A stretch of 21,857 nt of DNA from a virus, in the IMG/VR virus record IMGVR_UViG_3300021957_005751, positions 1 through 21,857 of that record; one strand, given 5' to 3'. Below, piece by piece: positions 7,510 to 15,833 of the stretch. The notes beneath the pieces were generated by a model. It searched no databases and was not told the origin of the DNA. It was given only the letters and a program-made list of their open reading frames with translations. How positions within the stretch are numbered: the first letter of the stretch is position 1; every line of letters begins with the position of its first letter. The position numbers and the translations under genes were made by a program.

Positions 7510-10500
7510 ATGGATAACTTTTATACATATACTCCTTCTTCTTCAGAATTAAATACCGGGATGTTTGAGTTTGACTCTGTATATAGTGGGAACACTACAG
7601 ATGTTACTCAAACTTCTAGTGGAAGCGGTGTCCATAATTATAGAGACTTAACATTAAACCTTCGGATTCAAGACAGGGATGGGCAAGAGGTAACGGACGC
7701 CAGAGACTTTCTAAAAAGTGCGTTTCTTACAGAAGCGAATATAAGTATACTAGAGCCAGACGGCACAGTGGCCTATGCTAATTACCAATCTGGTTACAAG
7801 CAGTCCAGTTTTACCTTTACTGAGCAGAACAACATAGATATCTTTGGTTTCTATGCCCCACATTTTGGTATAAAAACTGAGATTAAAGATAGGGACGATA
7901 ATGTTACTACTAGTGAGTTTTATTTTTATGGTAATAGACCAAGAGTTTCATCTGTTACTGTCACAGATACAGCTACTGGACACAAGTTTACCTCTTCTTA
8001 TGGTTCTGCATCTACCCAAGCATTGTCTGGGATTTCTGGGCAATTAAAAGTCGATTTTGATTTCTTTAACAGCCCAGAGTATACTAATTTCGATCATGTT
8101 GATATATACTGGGCTTCTACGGTGGGTTACTTTAACGACAACCCTTTGTCAGCGGACCATCTCGCAGCCACAAAAACCTTATCTCAAAACAAGAACCAAA
8201 GCGTGTTTTTGTATGAGGAGAATATACCTCAGTTCACAGGTAGTGATCTGTACCTAACGATAAAACCATACAGTACAATTGGTCTGGGTGATCAGTGGAC
8301 AGTTGGCCCCTTCAAATTTCAGTATGCAGAGAAGCCCAATACAAATTATCTGACTGAGATATCTAGCGGTGACGTAACAGGAGCCTTAGGGTTTTTGCCT
8401 ATAAGCGGGGGTTTGAATTTACAAGATGTTACTGAGGTTGGGGCCGAGACAACAGAAGATGTTACTTTTAAAGGTGGGCTCACTATAAATAACACAGACT
8501 CCTCTATAGTTTTTTACAACCCTGAAAACTCAGCAGAAAATGCTAAAATTGTAGCGTCCCATACTAGTAGTGAAAGCTCCTTGCTGTTTCAAGCGGACAA
8601 GTTCTTATTTAACGTTTCAGGGGCTTCAGACGAAGTCTCTATAGAAGGTAATACCATAGGCTCTTACGCTTCTGCAATCCTACTGGGGACAGCCAATACT
8701 GTGCATGGTGATTATGATGCTATCATAGCAGGAACACAGAACGTCATATCTGGGGATGGGACTTACTCATCTGATTTTGACTTTATTGGAGCAGGTTCCG
8801 GTAACAAGATTACAGGTTCTAGTTACTCTAGTATAGTCGGAGGAATAGGTAACTACATATACAAAGGCTCTAGCAACAGTTTCATCGGTGGAGGCACAGG
8901 CAACGTACTAGAAGCTTCTCCCAATAGTGTTATAGGTGGGGGCGTTAACAATTACATAGATAGCGCAGAGTCTGTACAGATATTTGGGTCTTATATAACT
9001 GGATCTACCCCTTTAGATGGCTATATTTATTTATCGGATAATCAAAACAGGTCAAAAATACCTGATGCGTCAGATACGCTATTTATAGATTTCGAAGGAG
9101 GAGTAGATGTAAAAACAGGAGACCTTACTGTAGCACAAGGCATAACGATGGGGGGTAATACAGTAGCCACTCAGTCGTGGGTCTCCTCTCAAAACTACTT
9201 GACTTCTGAAACTGACGATCAAACCCTTGACGAAGTCCTATCCCAAGGTAATACCTCTGCAAGCGGAATAACAGTAGGCGCTTCAACTATTAGTGGGTCT
9301 CTTGAGGTCTCAAACAATGACACAGGTATATCAGATATTTTTCATGTAGACGGTTTGAATGGCCGTTTATTCGGGGTAACTGATGAAGTTACCGGGACTG
9401 TATTTTCAGTCAACGATGCCGCTGGTCTTCCTATCGTAGAAGTGGAATCCACCTCTACATACGACAAGATCACAATGGGCGAGTATGGTAGTGATCTTAT
9501 TGTTTTAAGTGGTCAGACTAGCGCACAACTAACTGGTTCTCAAATTGCTTCTCAGTCATGGGTTGGCCAACAAGGGTTTCTTACTTCTGAGACTGACGAT
9601 CAAACTCTTGATGAAGTTCTTTCCCAAGGTAATACTTCTAATTTAGGCATCGATGTAGGGGCAATAACTGGGTCTGGTAATATATTTTTACAGGGAGATG
9701 CTCAACACGTTTTCTTTGGAGGCGCTAATACTTTTGTCGGTGAGTCCTCTAATAGTCAAAGGTTGCAATTAAGAGGGGGTGGCAGCACTAGTTCTGATAC
9801 TGTTATTATAGATAACGATGCTAAGATGGGTTTCGGGACAACCCCTTCTTACGGATTACATTTAAAAACAAATCCTGATATATTCTTTGAAGGTAATATA
9901 GCCCAAAATGATTATTTATTTGATGGGGGTGGTGAGAATCTAACTGTTTTTAGAGACCCTGATAATACCAATAGGACATACTTAACTTTTGATAAAGATG
10001 ATGAACTTTACGTTGGTCGTCAAGGGTCTGTTGATTTTATAGTTAATGGAACTAACCAGCTAAATACTCTGATACAAACAGATGCATCAGAAAACGATGT
10101 ATTTTTCCCTGATGGCAAATACGGGTTTGGGTTTGAAGGTGTTGAGCCTTCCGCTTTAGTTCATGTAAGTGGTGATTCTTTCTTTGATGGTAATGTTGGC
10201 ATAGGAACAATTAATCCAAGTGAGGAACTAGATGTTATAGGAGACGTAAAAGCTAACCGCTATATTATACAAGATGGAGCTTCCTCTATATCAAGAAATG
10301 GAAGTATTGCCCGTATATACTCAAATGCAGGAACTGATTTTTCAGTATGGCTTGGAGGTTTCCATGAGGCTTTATCTATAAGAAAGTCTGCTACAGATGG
10401 CCTTATAGGAATTAACGATACTACTCCATCTTATCAATTAGATGTAAACGGTACAGGTCATTTCGTTTATGACCTCTACGTTGATGAGGATATCACGATG

Positions 10501-13500
10501 GGCGGTAATATTGTCCTCACTGGGATTACCAGCGGCGACATCACTGGAGCGCTAGGTTACACCCCGCTCTCTTCTGAGACTGACGATCAAACTCTTCAAG
10601 AAATCCTTGATGCAACTCCTTCCGCTACAGGAACGATTAACGTTGACGTTTTCTCTGGGGTTACTGGTGTTCTTGATGTTATCCAAGCTACTGGAGATTT
10701 AACGCTTCGACCTTTAGGTTCTGATGGTAATGGGGGTAAATTAATTCTAGATGGAGATTCTTTTACTAGTGCGTTAAAGATTGAGAATTATGGTCAGATA
10801 GAATGGGGTGCATCAACTTATACATTTGGATTAAGTTCAACTTATTGGCAGTGGAAGAGTTGGTCTAAACCTATTGAAATTCAAGGTGGTGCTGGAACCG
10901 TTATGTATATCGGTACTCCAGCAGGTGATGGCAACGTTGGTATTGGGACAAGTAGTCCTAGCTCACCTTTACATATTGATGGCGGTACAACTTCTGAAGT
11001 TTTAAAGATAGAGGCTGATAATGACCCTTATCTTAGATTTGTTGAAAACGGCGCTAACAAAGGTTACATTCAATACACTAGTAATAGCGCTTACATTCAG
11101 AATAATAATGCTGCTGGCGCATTATACATTAGAATGGGGAGTACCAATACAGCCACTTTTAAAGGAGATGGTGACTTTTCTGTTGATACAGACACTTTAT
11201 ATGTAGACGCTGCCAATGACAGAATTGGCATCAATAATGCAGCACCCGCTTATGATCTAGACGTAAACGGTACAGGTCATTTCGCTTATGATCTCTACGT
11301 TGATGAGGATATCACGATGGGCGGTAATATTGTCCTCACTGGGATTACCAGCGGCGACATCACTGGAGCGCTAGGTTACACCCCGCTCTCTTCTGAGACT
11401 GACGATCAAACTCTTGATGAGGTTTTAACTCAAGGAAACGTCTCCTCTCAAGAGATGACCGTGGGTAAAGTTGAGGCTGAAGAGTTTATCGGTAATTTAC
11501 GAGGAGCTGTTTCATTCACAGCTAATGCAGGAGAAGCTCTTACAAAAGGTGATGTTGTTTATATCTCTGGCGTGTCTGGTAACAAGACGGTGGTTGCTAA
11601 AGCTGACGCTGATGATTCTAATAAAATGCCAGCATTTGGTGTGGCAAATGAAACTGTCAATATTAACGCTGATGTCACTATTATTAACTTCGGCGCAATA
11701 AACAATCTTGATACAGATACTCCGAATTGGGATGAAGGTGATGAGCTTTATGTTAGTAATACTGCGGGGACTTTAAGTAAAACGGCTCCTTCTGGTGAAG
11801 GTTCTCAAATCCAGAAGATGGCAAAAGTCACAAAAAGACATGCATCTACTGGTTCTATTACCATCATGGGCGCAGGTCGAACCAATGCAGTCCCCAACCT
11901 GAATGAAGGTCGTTTATTTGTTGGTAATTCTAGCAATGAGGCTGTAGCAGATGATACTGCTTATGTTGATATTGCTAATAGTAGGGTTGGTATAGGAACA
12001 ACCAGTCCTATCGAAGAGCTACACGTTGCTGGAAATGCTTTGATAACAGATGGGGTAATGCCAACTTTGGGCAACTATGCATTTGGGTTCGGTAGACACT
12101 CAGGTGGGCCAAGTGTTTACGGGGGAATGTATGGCAACGGTCTTAATAGATATTTAACCTTAAGAGGAGCCAACGGAATTAAATTTTTCGTGAATAACCA
12201 CGCAGGTGACAGTGTATTTACTATAGACGGAGATCCGGGCAACGTTGGTATAGGGACAACTAGTCCCGATTCAAGACTACATGTAGTAGGTAGTGCAGAT
12301 TCAGATGCAGCTTCTCTGGGGTCTGAAATAGTAGCATCTCAAACGGCTTCAGGAACGAACTGGTCGGGTAGTTCTATAGCCACAGGTTATACGCATACTG
12401 CTGGGAGTACGGATGTTTTACTAAGTACTTTAAATGCTACAACTAACAAGTTGTATAGGGTCGAGATAGAAACCACAAATGTCACAGCGGGTAGATTAGA
12501 TAAGGTTAGTTTTGGTGGTATTGAGCAGACCGTATATATAAGCGGTAACACAACTCGGGTTTTATCTTTAAAAGCTATAAGTACTGGGCCTTTAACTTTT
12601 GAGTGTCAGAGTGCGTTTGTTGGAACAGTTACAGTTTCTTCAGTAAAAGAAATTGTAGCTTCAGATTCTCTATCTGTTCTTACAAACTCTGGGGGTTCTG
12701 GCAGGTTAGAAACTAGAGTTTTTTCTTCAACTGATTTCTTCTTAGGCGATTCCGCTGGTGAGAATAGAGTATCATCGGGTAACAATATAGGAATAGGAAA
12801 TTTTGCTTTGCAAAGAATTGCCACAGAGGGTATTAACCTTGCGATAGGTAACAGATCTTTAAGTAATTTAGTAAATGGCGCATATAATGTAGCAATAGGT
12901 CATGATATTTTAGGAAATTACCAAAAGAGCGGTAACGTTTATAACATAGGGATAGGCAACAACGTCATGGACGGGAGTTCTATAACGGGCAATAGTAATA
13001 TCATGATGGGCTTCTGGGCAGGAGCTGATATGACTTCCGCTAGTGGTAATCTAGGTATTGGATATGCTGTATTCGGGGATCTTACTAGTGGTAGTGCCAA
13101 TCTATCTCTAGGTAATCATAGCTTAACGAATGCTACTTCAGGAGGTTCTAATGTAGCTTTAGGTAGTAGAGCTTTAAATTCATTAACTACAACATCTCAA
13201 AACATTGCGATAGGGTATCAAGCAGGTCGATATGCTATTGGGAATGCTGCAAATGAAACACCAAGTTCTTCTATTTATATAGGTTACAACACCAAAGCAG
13301 CAGCTAATGGAGAAACGAATCAAATTGTCATTGGGGCTAGCGCAGAAGGAATCGGTGCTAACACGGTCACTTTAGGTAACGACAGTGTTGTTACAACCGC
13401 TCTTAAAGGTAACGTCGGTATAGGAACAACTAGTCCTGATGCTCCACTCTCCGTAAAAGTAGGTTCGTCAACGACAGAAGCTAAAGTATTTGAGCTTCTC

Positions 13501-15648
13501 GCTAATGGTGGTCGAGCATTGTCCATCTTACAACCAGATAACGCTCAGTCAGCGGACCCTTGGACGTTTGCGACAAATAATAGTTATACGTTCAGAGTTG
13601 ATGCCATCGATGCCCTGAATATTGACTATGCTGGCAACGTTGGTATAGGGATAACTGATCCTGACACGGAGCTAGAGGTTGGTGGCACAATTAAAGCCTC
13701 AACTCATTCGGATGCTATAGTCATAGGAAGCCCGACAACGGTTAAGTGGAAGATGGGTGTTTACGGTGCTAACGATTTACTTATTAGAGATCCTAATAAC
13801 AACACTAAACTATCGATACTAGCAGACGGCAGCGTTGGTATAGGAACGACGAGTCCGTCAGAAAAACTTGATATTTTCGGAAATATATTAATTTCAGATA
13901 CAGCTAACGATAAATATTTCGGTTCAAACGTGAACCTAATCCTTAACGCAGATGCAGACGGTAACAGCGGAGATGCGTATAGAAACATCATATTCCAGAA
14001 TAGAGGTTCTGAAACAGCCCGTATTGATTCTTCTGGCAATGTTGGTATAGGAACAACGAGTCCGTCCTCTCGGTTGTCTGTCCAAGGCGAAGAGCAACAT
14101 ACTACATCAACAATTAGTTATGCTGATGCTTTATTAGATATTTATAATGATTGGGAAAGCAACACTAATGAGAAAGGGGCCATCTTAACGTTTAGTGATA
14201 ATTATTATGATGGATCAAATTACCATAGAACCACCAGAGCTGCGATTAAAGGTGGCACAGATAATGTAGGCAATACTGCTGATGGTTTCTTAGGCTTCTA
14301 TACAGATTCGGGAGGTGCTAATAGCGCAAACGAAAGAATGCGGATAGACCATGATGGTAACGTTGGTATAGGAACAACGAGTCCGACAGACAAACTTACC
14401 ATTCAACAGACTACTGATGGGAGCGGTGTAAAAATTCTTGGATTTGACGATGAATCTGGTGAGAGTTTGCATCTTTCTATACAAAGTAGTGGTAATTCTC
14501 GACTAAATGCGACAAGATCTATTAATATTTATAGTGGTGACTCTTATGGAGGAGGTATTGGTAGCGGATCAATTACTGGGGTTACTTGGGATGCTTTTAA
14601 CCAATTTAAGTTTACAGCAGAAAGTAACGCAAGGATTCCTTTATCAATTGAGGGTGCGGTTTCCCAAGTAGGAGATCTCTTTAATATTACTAGTAATGGT
14701 GGTAGTGCTGGTGATCTACTAACTGTTGATTCCGCTGGTAACGTCGGTATAGGAACAACAAATCCAATAGCGCCTTTGGACGTAGACGGAAATATCTACT
14801 CAAATGGTGCTTTGTTAGTAGATAGAATATTCTCTAGAGGAGGGTCAACAGATCTAAAACTGGATGCTAGGTCGGGCTACGGTGTAAATGTCAGAGGAAG
14901 CGGCAATGCATCAATAGCTTATTTTGATTATGACTCTGGTAGCGTTGGTATAGGAACAACGAGTCCATCTGAAAAATTAGACGTTCAAGGCAATGTTAAA
15001 TTAACAGGGAATCTTAATGTTGGAGGTTATATTCATCCAAATGACGAAAATGGTAATTTACGTATATTTGGGGGCAATGACACAACAAACGATGCTCAAA
15101 TATTGTTACATGGAAATGCTGATTCTTGGGGTTCATTAGAATTTAATTATGGGTATGACTCTACAAATAGCTTTTTAAAAATTAGCCAAGGCTCTAATGA
15201 GCATTTGCGTATAACAAACGGCGGTAAAGTTGGTATAGGGACAAATAGTCCTGACTATGAACTGCACGTTATTGGAACTGCTTCCTTCACTGACACAGTA
15301 GCGGGAGCCTACTTTGAGGAGAACGCATCTAACCCAGAATTAAAAGAGTTAGATACAGGAACGATTCTTACTATGGACGAAGAAGGCGAGATAGTTCCCT
15401 CTTGTAAGGCGAATGACACAATGGTCTTTGGAGCTTCTAAGAGGGGTTACAAGCAGCCGATTGTAATGGGAGCGGAACCTATTAAGATGACAGGGCCGAT
15501 TAAGGTCGGAGACTTCATCACAACCTCTAGTAGATACGGTCACGGGATGAGGTCGGAAACAAAAGAAGTTGGAACAATTATAGCACAAGCTATGGAAAGT
15601 GGAGATGGAGACTCTTATAATATTAAAGCAATGATAAGAAAAATGTAA
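7510..15648 (+). CDS. Giant modular tail fibre protein (2712 aa) with VGIGTTSP and YadA-like repeats
   Basis: Probable trimeric receptor-binding side or tip fibre. Residues 1-285 are non-repetitive, beta-rich and may attach to the J C-terminus (inference from adjacency, one base after the J stop). SGDVTGALGF at 286 opens the shaft. Trimeric-autotransporter (YadA head-like) repeats occur at about 388-500 (VGGIGNYI, IGGGTGNV) and 1755-1965 (NVAIG, NLSLGNHSLT, NIAIGYQAG). Linkers SETDDQTL begin at 566, 693, 1022 and 1295, the third with Q for D after TL. About fifteen (V/I)GIGTTSP-x-LDV modules are spread from about 773 to 2574. A GDVVYISG-type globular domain is at about 1318-1460 and a jelly-roll-like domain at about 1597-1720. 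The C-terminal ~100 residues carry GPIKVGDFITTSSRYGHGM, a common phage-fibre terminal domain. No Shine-Dalgarno is visible. The fibre role is well supported; the receptor is unknown. Confidence 0.88.
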   Translation: MDNFYTYTPSSSELNTGMFEFDSVYSGNTTDVTQTSSGSGVHNYRDLTLNLRIQDRDGQEVTDARDFLKSAFLTEANISILEPDGTVAYANYQSGYKQSSFTFTEQNNIDIFGFYAPHFGIKTEIKDRDDNVTTSEFYFYGNRPRVSSVTVTDTATGHKFTSSYGSASTQALSGISGQLKVDFDFFNSPEYTNFDHVDIYWASTVGYFNDNPLSADHLAATKTLSQNKNQSVFLYEENIPQFTGSDLYLTIKPYSTIGLGDQWTVGPFKFQYAEKPNTNYLTEISSGDVTGALGFLPISGGLNLQDVTEVGAETTEDVTFKGGLTINNTDSSIVFYNPENSAENAKIVASHTSSESSLLFQADKFLFNVSGASDEVSIEGNTIGSYASAILLGTANTVHGDYDAIIAGTQNVISGDGTYSSDFDFIGAGSGNKITGSSYSSIVGGIGNYIYKGSSNSFIGGGTGNVLEASPNSVIGGGVNNYIDSAESVQIFGSYITGSTPLDGYIYLSDNQNRSKIPDASDTLFIDFEGGVDVKTGDLTVAQGITMGGNTVATQSWVSSQNYLTSETDDQTLDEVLSQGNTSASGITVGASTISGSLEVSNNDTGISDIFHVDGLNGRLFGVTDEVTGTVFSVNDAAGLPIVEVESTSTYDKITMGEYGSDLIVLSGQTSAQLTGSQIASQSWVGQQGFLTSETDDQTLDEVLSQGNTSNLGIDVGAITGSGNIFLQGDAQHVFFGGANTFVGESSNSQRLQLRGGGSTSSDTVIIDNDAKMGFGTTPSYGLHLKTNPDIFFEGNIAQNDYLFDGGGENLTVFRDPDNTNRTYLTFDKDDELYVGRQGSVDFIVNGTNQLNTLIQTDASENDVFFPDGKYGFGFEGVEPSALVHVSGDSFFDGNVGIGTINPSEELDVIGDVKANRYIIQDGASSISRNGSIARIYSNAGTDFSVWLGGFHEALSIRKSATDGLIGINDTTPSYQLDVNGTGHFVYDLYVDEDITMGGNIVLTGITSGDITGALGYTPLSSETDDQTLQEILDATPSATGTINVDVFSGVTGVLDVIQATGDLTLRPLGSDGNGGKLILDGDSFTSALKIENYGQIEWGASTYTFGLSSTYWQWKSWSKPIEIQGGAGTVMYIGTPAGDGNVGIGTSSPSSPLHIDGGTTSEVLKIEADNDPYLRFVENGANKGYIQYTSNSAYIQNNNAAGALYIRMGSTNTATFKGDGDFSVDTDTLYVDAANDRIGINNAAPAYDLDVNGTGHFAYDLYVDEDITMGGNIVLTGITSGDITGALGYTPLSSETDDQTLDEVLTQGNVSSQEMTVGKVEAEEFIGNLRGAVSFTANAGEALTKGDVVYISGVSGNKTVVAKADADDSNKMPAFGVANETVNINADVTIINFGAINNLDTDTPNWDEGDELYVSNTAGTLSKTAPSGEGSQIQKMAKVTKRHASTGSITIMGAGRTNAVPNLNEGRLFVGNSSNEAVADDTAYVDIANSRVGIGTTSPIEELHVAGNALITDGVMPTLGNYAFGFGRHSGGPSVYGGMYGNGLNRYLTLRGANGIKFFVNNHAGDSVFTIDGDPGNVGIGTTSPDSRLHVVGSADSDAASLGSEIVASQTASGTNWSGSSIATGYTHTAGSTDVLLSTLNATTNKLYRVEIETTNVTAGRLDKVSFGGIEQTVYISGNTTRVLSLKAISTGPLTFECQSAFVGTVTVSSVKEIVASDSLSVLTNSGGSGRLETRVFSSTDFFLGDSAGENRVSSGNNIGIGNFALQRIATEGINLAIGNRSLSNLVNGAYNVAIGHDILGNYQKSGNVYNIGIGNNVMDGSSITGNSNIMMGFWAGADMTSASGNLGIGYAVFGDLTSGSANLSLGNHSLTNATSGGSNVALGSRALNSLTTTSQNIAIGYQAGRYAIGNAANETPSSSIYIGYNTKAAANGETNQIVIGASAEGIGANTVTLGNDSVVTTALKGNVGIGTTSPDAPLSVKVGSSTTEAKVFELLANGGRALSILQPDNAQSADPWTFATNNSYTFRVDAIDALNIDYAGNVGIGITDPDTELEVGGTIKASTHSDAIVIGSPTTVKWKMGVYGANDLLIRDPNNNTKLSILADGSVGIGTTSPSEKLDIFGNILISDTANDKYFGSNVNLILNADADGNSGDAYRNIIFQNRGSETARIDSSGNVGIGTTSPSSRLSVQGEEQHTTSTISYADALLDIYNDWESNTNEKGAILTFSDNYYDGSNYHRTTRAAIKGGTDNVGNTADGFLGFYTDSGGANSANERMRIDHDGNVGIGTTSPTDKLTIQQTTDGSGVKILGFDDESGESLHLSIQSSGNSRLNATRSINIYSGDSYGGGIGSGSITGVTWDAFNQFKFTAESNARIPLSIEGAVSQVGDLFNITSNGGSAGDLLTVDSAGNVGIGTTNPIAPLDVDGNIYSNGALLVDRIFSRGGSTDLKLDARSGYGVNVRGSGNASIAYFDYDSGSVGIGTTSPSEKLDVQGNVKLTGNLNVGGYIHPNDENGNLRIFGGNDTTNDAQILLHGNADSWGSLEFNYGYDSTNSFLKISQGSNEHLRITNGGKVGIGTNSPDYELHVIGTASFTDTVAGAYFEENASNPELKELDTGTILTMDEEGEIVPSCKANDTMVFGASKRGYKQPIVMGAEPIKMTGPIKVGDFITTSSRYGHGMRSETKEVGTIIAQAMESGDGDSYNIKAMIRKM
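8671..9009 (+). repeat. First YadA-head-like repeat block in the giant fibre
   Basis: Residues about 388-500 contain repeated hydrophobic-glycine-glycine-asparagine steps (AILLGTANTV, DFIGAGSGNKI, SIVGGIGNYI, SFIGGGTGNVL, SVIGGGVNNYI) spaced 14-18 residues apart. This periodicity is that of the left-handed parallel beta-roll in trimeric autotransporter heads, which implies a trimeric shaft segment. The fold is inferred from pattern only. Confidence 0.65.
9530..9605 (+). repeat. 76-bp exact repeat, copy A (linker in giant fibre)
   Basis: These 76 bases are identical to 18847-18922 in the third fibre gene, 9317 bases downstream. They encode the linker TGSQIASQSWVGQQGF followed by LTSETDDQT, in the same reading frame in both genes. 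Identity stops sharply at both ends, suggesting a recent copy or recombination between the two fibre genes. Confidence 0.9.
10441..10596 (+). repeat. 156-bp near-identical in-frame repeat, copy 1
   Basis: This copy matches 11260-11415 with only three mismatches, and its last 123 bases (10474-10596) are identical. It encodes DVNGTGHFVYDLYVDEDITM followed by a GGN...SGDITGALGYTP linker and SETDDQTL. The offset of 819 bases equals 273 codons, so recombination between the copies would keep the frame. Confidence 0.92.
11260..11415 (+). repeat. 156-bp near-identical in-frame repeat, copy 2
   Basis: Second copy of the 10441-10596 repeat. It differs at three positions near its 5' end, one of which changes Val to Ala (GHFAYD instead of GHFVYD). 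It ends in SETDDQTL, after which this copy continues DEVLTQGN where copy 1 continues QEILDATP. Confidence 0.92.
12772..13405 (+). repeat. Second YadA-head-like repeat block in the giant fibre
   Basis: Residues about 1755-1965 repeat a (N)-hydrophobic-(A/G)-(I/L)-G step: NNIGIGNFAL, NLAIGNRSL, NVAIGHDIL, NIGIGNNVM, NLGIGYAVF, NLSLGNHSL, NVALGSRAL, NIAIGYQAG. Spacing is about 20-28 residues. This is close to the head repeats of trimeric autotransporter adhesins and suggests a rigid trimeric beta-roll section. Confidence 0.75.
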
Positions 15649-15650
15649 TC

Positions 15651-15833
15651 ATGGAAGCGATTTTAAAATACAATAAAAATACCCAAAAGGTGACAATAGA
15701 AGATGAGTGCTGTGACTACGTGATTTGTGATATTGCAGAAAATGATGATGAGGTTATTATTAGATTTGATCATGATATAAAACCAGAACTCTTACCAGAA
15801 CTCTTCTTTGATCAACCAGAACCAATTGAATAA
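15651..15833 (+). CDS. Small acidic protein of unknown function (60 aa)
   Basis: I do not recognise this family. The product is 60 residues with 17 acidic and 5 basic residues, three cysteines (20, 21, 26) and a proline/glutamate-rich end (QPEPIE). The middle looks like alternating beta strands (YVICDIAE, EVIIRFDHDI). It starts two bases after the giant fibre stop and its TAA overlaps the next ATG as TAATG, which argues for a real, coupled gene although no Shine-Dalgarno is present. Its place between two large fibre genes suggests a fibre-assembly chaperone or small accessory tip protein, but that is inference from position and charge only. Confidence 0.6.
   Translation: MEAILKYNKNTQKVTIEDECCDYVICDIAENDDEVIIRFDHDIKPELLPELFFDQPEPIE

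Larger units (their letters stand above)
10195..15256 (+). repeat. Dispersed VGIGTTSP motif repeats in the giant fibre
   Basis: The DNA motif GTTGGTATAGGAACAACGAG and close variants recur at 10195, 10936, 11986, 12244, 13414, 13639, 13834, 14041, 14362, 14743, 14944 and 15229, always in the coding frame for VGIGTTSP. The copies at 14041, 14362 and 14944 are identical over 23 bases. Each motif is usually followed by x3-LDV-x-GN and a spacer of 65-250 residues. More diverged protein copies are IGINDTTP (about 10405) and IGINNAAP (11224). Further copies in the third fibre gene start at 19224, 19470, 19827 and 20091. Confidence 0.9.

Noticed and set aside
13320-14039. Two - strand open frames whose translations repeat GLVVPIPTLP
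   Set aside because: They are the reverse-strand reading of the VGIGTTSP DNA repeats; their apparent repeat structure is entirely explained by the fibre gene.
10195-15256. CRISPR-like array from the regularly recurring 20-23 bp motif
   Set aside because: Copies are in-frame protein-coding, unevenly spaced by hundreds of bases, and embedded in one continuous open frame.
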